64,000 nucleotides of DNA from Firm-04 sp045617625 (lineage in GTDB: Bacteria; Bacillota; Clostridia; Oscillospirales; Ruminococcaceae). The notes below the pieces were generated by a model that saw only the letters and a list, made by a program, of their open reading frames with translations, was not told the origin of the DNA and did not search any database. A program made the translations under genes and the position numbers. The number at the start of each line of letters is the position of its first letter. Position 1 is the stretch's first letter. The stretch is from the NCBI GenBank assembly GCA_045617625.1, contig JAZLJA010000037.1, positions 34,115-98,114 on the forward strand, written 5' to 3'. Of this stretch, positions 8,592-14,456 are shown piece by piece.

Positions 8592-9887
8592 ATGGATTTT
8601 GCATCATCGAGTCACCATTTCGGGCTGCTTGGAGCCAAGCTCGGGCACAGCGCGTCGCCTGAGATCCACGCGGCATTCGGCAACCCTGATTACGGTTTGT
8701 TTGAAATCGAGGAGCAAGCCCTCCCTGATTTTCTGAAATCGTCGCATTTGCGTGGATTAAACGTCACGATTCCATATAAACAGACGGTCATTCCGTTTTG
8801 TGCGCGATTAAGCCCGCTTGCTGCCGCGATTGGCAGTGTAAACACGCTGATACGTGAAAATGACGGTTCGTGGACCGGTTACAATACCGATGCCTACGGA
8901 CTGCGGCACATGATGCGGCTCGGCGGACTTTCCTTTGCGGGGCAGCGTGTGCTTGTACTGGGCAACGGCGGGGTGTCGCAAACGATTCAGGCGATTGCGA
9001 AAATCGACGGTGCTGCGTCGGTTTCGGTTGCTTCGCGCCGCGGTGCTCTCAACTACACGAACCTGTCGCAATGCGCCGATGCCACGCTGATCGTCAACGC
9101 AACGCCTGTTGGAATGTATCCGAACGCAGGTGAAAATCTCGTGGATCTGCGTGATTTTCCACAGCTTCAGGGCGTTGCGGAGGTGATCTACAATCCCTGC
9201 CGCACTGCGCTGATGCAGCAAGCATCCGCGCTGAAAATCCCTTGCGCAGGCGGTTTTCCGATGCTCGTGGCACAGGCAAAGCAGGCGGAAGAACTGTTCT
9301 TCCGCACAGAAATCGGCGCGGCGGAAATGACGCGTGTGGGCGCCGAATTACAACGCACCTGCGAGAATATCGTGCTGATTGGAATGCCCGGCAGCGGCAA
9401 AAGCACCATCGGGCGGCTGCTTGCCGACCTGACCCAACGCACGCTCATCGACACCGACGACGAAATTGTTCGCAAATACGGCAAAAACATCCCGCAGATT
9501 TTCGCTGACGATGGCGAGGCGGCATTTCGGCAGATGGAGCACACGGTCATCGCGGAACAAAGCCAAAAGCGCGGCATGATTCTCGTGACAGGCGGCGGCG
9601 CGGTCACAACTGCGGCAAACGAGTCGCCCCTGCGCAGCAATGGACGCATTTACGAGATTTCCCGCAGCATCGACCTGCTTTCACGGCAAGGCAGACCCCT
9701 TTCGCAGTCTGCGGATTTGCACGAAATGCATCAAAAACGTGCACCGCTATATGCGAAATTTTCAGATGTTACGATAAAAAATGATACCGCCCCTGAGGAG
9801 GCGGCACAACAGATTTGGAGTGATTTTTGTGCGTATTCTCGTCATCAATGGACCGAACCTGAACCTGCTGGGTCTGCGCGAACCTGA
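8592..9887 (+). CDS. aroE-aroK: shikimate dehydrogenase-shikimate kinase fusion
   Basis: One 431-residue polypeptide with two consecutive pathway activities. Residues about 1-258 are AroE: HSASPEIH, NVTIPYKQTV with the catalytic Lys, NTDAYG with the partner Asp, and the nucleotide motif VLGNGGVSQT. Residues about 264-415 are shikimate kinase: Walker A GMPGSGKSTIG, DTDDEI, the shikimate-binding FR in AAFRQMEH, VTGGGAV and a lid-type RPLSQ. It would reduce dehydroshikimate and phosphorylate the product in one protein. Start behind AAAAGGAG. Its last 59 bases overlap aroQ. The fusion order E then K is direct from the sequence; the activities are inferred. Confidence 0.93.
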   Translation: MDFASSSHHFGLLGAKLGHSASPEIHAAFGNPDYGLFEIEEQALPDFLKSSHLRGLNVTIPYKQTVIPFCARLSPLAAAIGSVNTLIRENDGSWTGYNTDAYGLRHMMRLGGLSFAGQRVLVLGNGGVSQTIQAIAKIDGAASVSVASRRGALNYTNLSQCADATLIVNATPVGMYPNAGENLVDLRDFPQLQGVAEVIYNPCRTALMQQASALKIPCAGGFPMLVAQAKQAEELFFRTEIGAAEMTRVGAELQRTCENIVLIGMPGSGKSTIGRLLADLTQRTLIDTDDEIVRKYGKNIPQIFADDGEAAFRQMEHTVIAEQSQKRGMILVTGGGAVTTAANESPLRSNGRIYEISRSIDLLSRQGRPLSQSADLHEMHQKRAPLYAKFSDVTIKNDTAPEEAAQQIWSDFCAYSRHQWTEPEPAGSART

Positions 9888-10269
9888 ACACTACGGCACA
9901 CGCACCTACGCGGATCTGGTGGCTTTGTGCGAGCAAACAGCGGCTGAACTCGGCGTTTCGCTTGAATGCTACCAGAGCAACCACGAGGGCGATATCGTGG
10001 ACAAAATTCAGGCGGCTTACGGCAATTTCGACGGCATCGTCATCAACCCCGCCGCTTACACGCACACGAGCGTTGCCATTCTCGATGCGGTCAAGGCGGT
10101 GCAGATTCCGACCATCGAAGTCCACATCACCGACCCCGACACCCGCGAAGATTTTCGCCGCATCTCCTACATCCGTGCCGCATGCGCGGCGACAGTCAAG
10201 GGGCTTGGACTTGAGGGCTATCGCAAAGCCATGACAGATTTGGTCACTTTACTGCAAAACAAAAAATAA
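9829..10269 (+). CDS. aroQ: type II 3-dehydroquinate dehydratase
   Basis: Dehydrates 3-dehydroquinate to 3-dehydroshikimate. The 146-residue product starts VRILVINGPNLNLLGLREP and has the catalytic Tyr in EHYGTRTYADL, ESxxEGxxxxxI-type sequence (SNHEGDIVDKI), INPAAYTHTS, and EVHITDPDTREDFR. The start is GTG at 9829, with GGAG 8 bases upstream, lying inside the 3-prime end of the aroE-aroK gene. It is the last gene of the operon. Confidence 0.95.
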   Translation: MRILVINGPNLNLLGLREPEHYGTRTYADLVALCEQTAAELGVSLECYQSNHEGDIVDKIQAAYGNFDGIVINPAAYTHTSVAILDAVKAVQIPTIEVHITDPDTREDFRRISYIRAACAATVKGLGLEGYRKAMTDLVTLLQNKK

Positions 10270-10293
10270 TTCCGAGAAATTTGTGCAAATGGA

Positions 10294-10322
10294 TTGAAAT
10301 TTTCGATCATCTGTGCTATAAT
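10294..10322 (+). promoter_or_regulatory. sigma-A promoter of pfkA
   Basis: TTGAAA, a 17-base spacer and a perfect TATAAT lie 47 bases before the pfkA start, so pfkA need not depend on the aro operon. Confidence 0.85.
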
Positions 10323-10368
10323 GAATGTAATCCGTGCAAATCAAATCTCACAAAAGGAGTACATACAT

Positions 10369-11451
10369 ATGAAAAAGCGCATCGGTATCCTGACATCGGG
10401 CGGCGACTGCCCCGGCTTGAACGCCACAATTCGCGGCGTTGCGAAAGCCTGCTTTGAACTCATGGGCGAGGATAAGGTCGAAATTGTGGGCATTTCCAAC
10501 GGCTATTACGGTCTGATCCACAACCTCACCAAAGAAATGAAGCCCTCCGATTTTTCAGGCATCCTCACTCAGGGCGGCACGATTCTCGGCACCAAACGGC
10601 AGCCGTTCAAAATGATGACCGTCATCGGCGAGGACAACGTGGACAAGGTCAAAAGCATGAAAGAGACCTACCAGAAGCAAAAACTCGATTGCCTGCTGAC
10701 ACTTGGCGGAAACGGAACACATAAAACCTCGAAGCTGCTTGCAGATGAGGGACTGAACGTCATCGGTCTGCCCAAAACCATCGACAACGACATCTACGGC
10801 ACCGACGTCACATTCGGTTTCCACACTGCCGTCGATACCGCCACCGAAGCCATCGACCGCCTGCACACGACCGCCGCATCTCACAGCCGCATTCTGGTTT
10901 GCGAGATCATGGGCAACAAAGCCGGTTGGCTGACACTCAATGCAGGTATCGCAGGCGGCGCGGATATCATTCTCATCCCCGAGATCCCGTATGATATCGA
11001 CAAGGTTTGCGAAGCGGTCACGTCCCGTGCGGCAAACGGCAAGGCGTTCTCGATTCTTGCTGTGGCTGAGGGTGCATTCGACAAAGAGGAAGCTCTGCTG
11101 AAGAAAAAAGAACGTGCCCGCAAGCGTGAGGAGGCGGGGATTCTGACGGCGACCTCGCGCATCGCGGCGCAGATTCAGGCAGGTACGGGCATCGACACCC
11201 GCGTTTGTGTGCCCGGACATATGCTGCGCGGCGGTTCTCCGAGTGCATATGACCGTGTGCTGGCGACGCAGTTCGGCGTTCATGCGGCAAAGCTGATCGC
11301 CGCTGAGAAATACGGCAGAACGGTTGCAATGGTGGACGGCAAGATCACATCCAACAAACTGGAGGACATCGCCGGCTTGACCAAATTCGTTGATCCCAAG
11401 GGCACACTTGTCCAGACAGCGAAAAAAATCGGCATTTCGTTTGGCGAATGA
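10369..11451 (+). CDS. pfkA: 6-phosphofructokinase
   Basis: Phosphorylates fructose 6-phosphate to the 1,6-bisphosphate in glycolysis. The 360-residue protein starts KRIGILTSGGDCPGLNATIRG and has LGGNGTHKTS, PKTIDNDI, the catalytic-region TFGFHTAVD and EIMGNKAGW. In the E. coli numbering used to tell donors apart, position 104 is Gly (ATP-like) while position 124 is Lys (as in PPi-type and group III enzymes), and the usual Asp103 reads Asn. ATP is the likelier donor but this is not certain. The ATG at 10369 follows AAAAGGAG; an upstream in-frame ATG overlaps the promoter. Confidence 0.92.
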   Translation: MKKRIGILTSGGDCPGLNATIRGVAKACFELMGEDKVEIVGISNGYYGLIHNLTKEMKPSDFSGILTQGGTILGTKRQPFKMMTVIGEDNVDKVKSMKETYQKQKLDCLLTLGGNGTHKTSKLLADEGLNVIGLPKTIDNDIYGTDVTFGFHTAVDTATEAIDRLHTTAASHSRILVCEIMGNKAGWLTLNAGIAGGADIILIPEIPYDIDKVCEAVTSRAANGKAFSILAVAEGAFDKEEALLKKKERARKREEAGILTATSRIAAQIQAGTGIDTRVCVPGHMLRGGSPSAYDRVLATQFGVHAAKLIAAEKYGRTVAMVDGKITSNKLEDIAGLTKFVDPKGTLVQTAKKIGISFGE

Positions 11452-11481
11452 TCTGTGCATCACAAGCATTTCCGAAAAAAA

Positions 11482-11519
11482 CATCCCGCTGATATCAAAT
11501 CAGCGGGATGTTCGTTTTT
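11482..11519. terminator. bidirectional terminator between pfkA and the convergent gene
   Basis: A perfect 12-bp stem (CATCCCGCTGAT with ATCAGCGGGATG, loop ATCAA) has TTCGTTTTT on its right and seven A residues on its left, so it can end both pfkA and the minus-strand gene. Confidence 0.9.
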
Positions 11520-11521
11520 GC

Positions 11522-12700
11522 TTATTTATCAAGCTTGCTTTCCTCAGCGTTGAGGAATGCCATCAAATCGTCATAGCTTGCAGATGCAACCGTCTGCTTC
11601 GGTTTGGTGGATTTCTTTTTCTTCGGTGCTGCGGGCTTTTTCACCTCTGCGGCAGTCTCCGCTGCCTGCTCAGTCACCTTTCCTTCCGCCGCTTCCTTGG
11701 CAGCAGCAGCCTGTTTCATCACCGATTCCAGAATGCGCTCATCTTCCTTCTTTTTCAGCGATTCTGCGCGTTTTTTCGCTTGTTCCTCAGCCTGCTTGGC
11801 AGTTGAGTTTGCCACCGCCGATGCAGTTGCATTCTTCGGGATCTGCATCGTGTGTGTTTTTGCGATGAACTCGGTGGTGAACAGAGGAACATTGTCGGGC
11901 ATTTCGGTGGGCTTGCGATTTTCCATTCTGGTTCTGATCGCCGCGATGCGCTCTGCACGTTCAGCAGCTTCCTTTTCTTCCAACGCCTCCAGATCTGCTT
12001 TGGAAAGCTTTTTGCGCGAGGCTGCTTCCTTTTCGGCGAGCTGAGCAGCCTCGGGATTGACCTTTGCGAACTCTGCGGTCTGCTGCAATTTTTTCTGCTG
12101 AATCGACTTGACAAATGCAAGGTCGGTATCGTCGTCGTCATCCTCATCCGCGGCATCTCTCGATTCGGAAATGAGGTTCAGGATGTAAAGCAAAAGCACC
12201 AGACAAGGGAGAATCAACCCGACCAGAATACCGGATTTGCTGGACATCACACCCATTGCAATGCCGATTTTCTTGTTCTGACCTTTCAAAATGCCGATGA
12301 TGTCATTGTGCATCACCGCCACCGATTCAAGACTTTTCTCGTTGGTGAGATGATAAACCAGTTCGTCGTTCTGACTGCTCATCACAGGGGAAAGCAGCAC
12401 CAGACTGACATTGCCGATTTTCTTGTTGCCTGCGGTCGAATTGTAAAGCACGATGTTGCCCTGCTTGACCATATCAGGCTCGGTGAAGAACAGGAAATTG
12501 TTCTTGGAGATTTTGGAAGTCATCTCATCGCCTGTATAATAGTAGCAGGTGTAGCCGCCAAGTTTGATAGCTTTATCGCCGCGTGCCACAAGATTTGCAC
12601 AAACGGTTAATCCGGCAAGAAGAATCATGCAGAAGATGAGCAATGCACCCAGACAGGATGCGCCCCTTCCCTGCTTTTTCGTTTTTTTCGATTTATCCAT
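11522..12700 (-). CDS. signal-peptidase-like membrane protein, probably non-catalytic
   Basis: A 392-residue protein with two membrane segments (about 16-36 and 153-177) around an extracytoplasmic region, and a long charged Ala/Glu/Lys-rich cytoplasmic tail (about 185-392). The layout and the second half of the outer region (VYHLTNEKS, DIIGILKG) recall SipW-type signal peptidase I. The place where the catalytic Ser motif (SGSMEPT type) would sit reads CYYYTGDEM, with no such Ser, so activity is doubtful. The family assignment is an inference from layout. The start is unclear: ATG 12700 lacks a good ribosome site, while GTG at 12733 sits directly on AAAGGA. Confidence 0.55.
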   Translation of the reverse strand: MDKSKKTKKQGRGASCLGALLIFCMILLAGLTVCANLVARGDKAIKLGGYTCYYYTGDEMTSKISKNNFLFFTEPDMVKQGNIVLYNSTAGNKKIGNVSLVLLSPVMSSQNDELVYHLTNEKSLESVAVMHNDIIGILKGQNKKIGIAMGVMSSKSGILVGLILPCLVLLLYILNLISESRDAADEDDDDDTDLAFVKSIQQKKLQQTAEFAKVNPEAAQLAEKEAASRKKLSKADLEALEEKEAAERAERIAAIRTRMENRKPTEMPDNVPLFTTEFIAKTHTMQIPKNATASAVANSTAKQAEEQAKKRAESLKKKEDERILESVMKQAAAAKEAAEGKVTEQAAETAAEVKKPAAPKKKKSTKPKQTVASASYDDLMAFLNAEESKLDK

Positions 12701-12788
12701 ATGAATCGTCGGCTCAACGCAATAGAGCCGCACTCCTTTCCGAGAAAAATTCTGCGGCAGCCGCCGCTATGTAAAGATATCCTTATAT

Positions 12789-12817
12789 AGTATAGCACAC
12801 TTTTTTGAAAATTACAA
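12789..12817 (-). promoter_or_regulatory. sigma-A promoter of the signal-peptidase-like gene
   Basis: On the minus strand TTGTAA, 17 bases, TATACT, about 85 bases before the ATG. Confidence 0.6.
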
Positions 12818-12860
12818 TTGTTTTTCACGTTTTTCAGAAAAAAAATTCAAAAAATTCCTA

Positions 12861-12889
12861 TTGACTTTTTGTTCAGAGTGTGATATAAT
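12861..12889 (+). promoter_or_regulatory. promoter of the tRNA-Thr region
   Basis: TTGACT, 17 bases, TATAAT. The transcript would pass through two tRNA-like partial copies before the intact tRNA gene. Confidence 0.8.
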
Positions 12890-12914
12890 AGATAGCGTAC
12901 TAAATGCAAATTAT

Positions 12915-13043
12915 GCTGGTATGGCTCAGTAAATTTCTAATATGCTAGTATGGCTCAGTTGTGTAGAGTCGCTCACCTGCGGTGAGCTTGCGCATTCGTA
13001 ATGTGCAGGTCGTCGGGTGTCCATAAAGCGACATTAGCCCGAC
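12915..13043 (+). pseudogene. two degenerate tRNA-Thr-like copies
   Basis: Copy 1 (12915-12930) is only the acceptor/D-arm start of the following tRNA-Thr gene. Copy 2 (12944-13043) repeats the first 18 bases exactly, then has an extra hairpin GCTCACC-TGC-GGTGAGC (12971-12987), an anticodon arm with the same TTCGTAA loop (anticodon CGT at 12997-12999), and a GTCGGG...CCCGAC arm enlarged by an insert. Its 3-prime end cannot pair with the acceptor strand, so it is not a normal tRNA. AAATTTCTAATAT and AAATTTCAAATAT precede copy 2 and the intact gene, so flanks were duplicated too. Confidence 0.7.
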
Positions 13044-13075
13044 ACGCACGAAACCTTACAATAAATTTCAAATAT

Positions 13076-13148
13076 GCTAGTATGGCTCAGTTGGTAGAGC
13101 AGCGCATTCGTAATGCGCAGGTCGTCGGTTCGAGTCCGACTACTAGCT
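13076..13148 (+). tRNA. tRNA-Thr (anticodon CGU)
   Basis: A full 73-base cloverleaf: acceptor GCTAGTA with TACTAGC, D stem GCTC/GAGC, anticodon stem GCGCA/TGCGC with loop TTCGTAA (CGT at 13109-13111), T arm GTCGG-TTCGAGT-CCGAC, discriminator T. CCA is not encoded. Confidence 0.95.
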
Positions 13149-13154
13149 TACAGA

Positions 13155-13184
13155 ACCTCGGTAACACTTTGTTATCGAGGTTTT
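13155..13184 (+). terminator. terminator after tRNA-Thr
   Basis: An 11-bp stem (ACCTCGGTAAC with GTTATCGAGGT, one G-U pair) followed by TTTTCT. Confidence 0.8.
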
Positions 13185-13279
13185 CTCTATGCAGCAGATA
13201 CAATCATATCTACAGGTTTTGGCACTGAAAGATCGTCTTTCGGTGCTTTTGTTATATGCCCGATACAGCGTTCGATTTG

Positions 13280-13308
13280 TTGACATTCTCCGAAAACTAT
13301 GGTATGAT
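13280..13308 (+). promoter_or_regulatory. promoter of the ECF transporter operon
   Basis: TTGACA, 17 bases, TATGAT, about 30 bases before a small ORF that leads into ecfT. Confidence 0.75.
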
Positions 13309-13341
13309 AAATCTGTAAAATCTCGGAAAGGAATCTCCCCA

Positions 13342-13542
13342 ATGAGAGCTGTAATAATTGTCACATTCCGAGTTGAAAACAGTATGCAGATCAATACGGA
13401 TTTTTCGCCATACGGGCTGATAATTCTGCTGTCACTGCTTGGCGGTGCATACCACACTTGCACTGCCGCTGATACTATGTGCGTGCTGTGTGTGGCTGCA
13501 TGCTGTCAGAAAAAAAGAAATGAGAAAGGATGTCGGCTGTGA
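13342..13542 (+). CDS. small hydrophobic protein preceding ecfT
   Basis: A 66-residue ORF, MRAVIIVTFRVENSMQ onward, with one short hydrophobic stretch (YGLIILLSLLGGAYH, about 24-38) and a Cys-rich end (CVLCVAACC). AAAGGA lies 9 bases before the ATG. Its TGA overlaps the GTG of the next gene as GTGA, which favours real translation and coupling. I do not recognise a family; it could be an accessory transporter subunit or only a coupling leader. Confidence 0.5.
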   Translation: MRAVIIVTFRVENSMQINTDFSPYGLIILLSLLGGAYHTCTAADTMCVLCVAACCQKKRNEKGCRL

Positions 13543-14456
13543 CCGAATGTCGGAATAAGGACAGTTTTTCACGCTTTCACCCTGCGGTGAATTTTACATA
13601 TTTTGCGCTCGTGCTGGGCTTTTCGATGATGCTGACACATCCTGTCTGTCAGGCGGTGTCGCTGATTTGTAGCATCGCCTATGCGGTTGATCTGTGCGGC
13701 ATCCGCGGCACGTTCTTCTGCATGAAATACGCTTTGCCGATGTTTTTGCTGACGGCGATCATCAGCCCTGCTTTCAATCACGCAGGGGTCACGATCTTGA
13801 CCTATCTGCCGAACGGAAATCCGCTGACATTGGAAAGTATCCTTTACGGGCTTTCGTCAGGCTGTATGCTCGGCACTCTGCTGATATGGTTTTTGTGCGT
13901 CAATAAGGTGATAACCTCTGACAAATTCGTGTACCTTTTCGGCAGGATCGTGCCGTCTCTCTCGCTGCTGTTCAGTATGATCCTGCGGTTCATCCCGAGA
14001 TTCACAGCGCAGTTCAAAACGGTCAGCAATGTCCGAAAAAGCATCAGCGGAGATACGGAAAACGAAAGTCTCCTGCACAAGCTGAAAACTGCGGCAACGA
14101 TTTTTTCTATCACCATGACATGGTCGCTTGAAAATGCGATCGAAACTGCGGACAGCATGAAATCCCGCGGCTACGGGCTGAAAGGCAGAACCGCATTCAC
14201 CGCTTATCAATGGGAGGAACGCGACAAAATCGCAATGGCATGGCTGATTTTCTGCGGATTTACCGTTCTGTGCGGACAGCTTGCAGGCTTGACAGAATGG
14301 CGATATCTTCCGACGATTACGAATCTGAATACTGATACTGATATGACACCGCTGACGGTTTTCGTGCAGGCGGTTTATCTTTTCCTGTGCCTGACCCCTG
14401 TCATCATCAACATTCGTGAGGGAATACAATGGAAAAAATCAGAATCGACAATCTGA
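13539..14456 (+). CDS. ecfT: energy-coupling factor transporter transmembrane protein
   Basis: A 305-residue CbiQ/EcfT-type protein that links the ATPases to a substrate-binding component for vitamin or metal uptake. It has several hydrophobic helices (about 15-135 and 230-300) and, between them, the cytoplasmic coupling region with SMKSRGYGLKGRT, the Ala-Arg-Gly-type motif (here SRG) of the family. GTG at 13539 is chosen because AAAGGA is 8 bases upstream; the ATG at 13530 sits on that site. It overlaps the next gene by 28 bases. Confidence 0.85.
   Translation: MTECRNKDSFSRFHPAVNFTYFALVLGFSMMLTHPVCQAVSLICSIAYAVDLCGIRGTFFCMKYALPMFLLTAIISPAFNHAGVTILTYLPNGNPLTLESILYGLSSGCMLGTLLIWFLCVNKVITSDKFVYLFGRIVPSLSLLFSMILRFIPRFTAQFKTVSNVRKSISGDTENESLLHKLKTAATIFSITMTWSLENAIETADSMKSRGYGLKGRTAFTAYQWEERDKIAMAWLIFCGFTVLCGQLAGLTEWRYLPTITNLNTDTDMTPLTVFVQAVYLFLCLTPVIINIREGIQWKKSESTI

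Noticed and set aside
13001..13228. Short ORF reading through tRNA-Thr (contains MAQLVEQRIRNAQVVGSSPTTS)
   Set aside because: A well-known false protein made by translating a tRNA gene; the tRNA cloverleaf explains the sequence.
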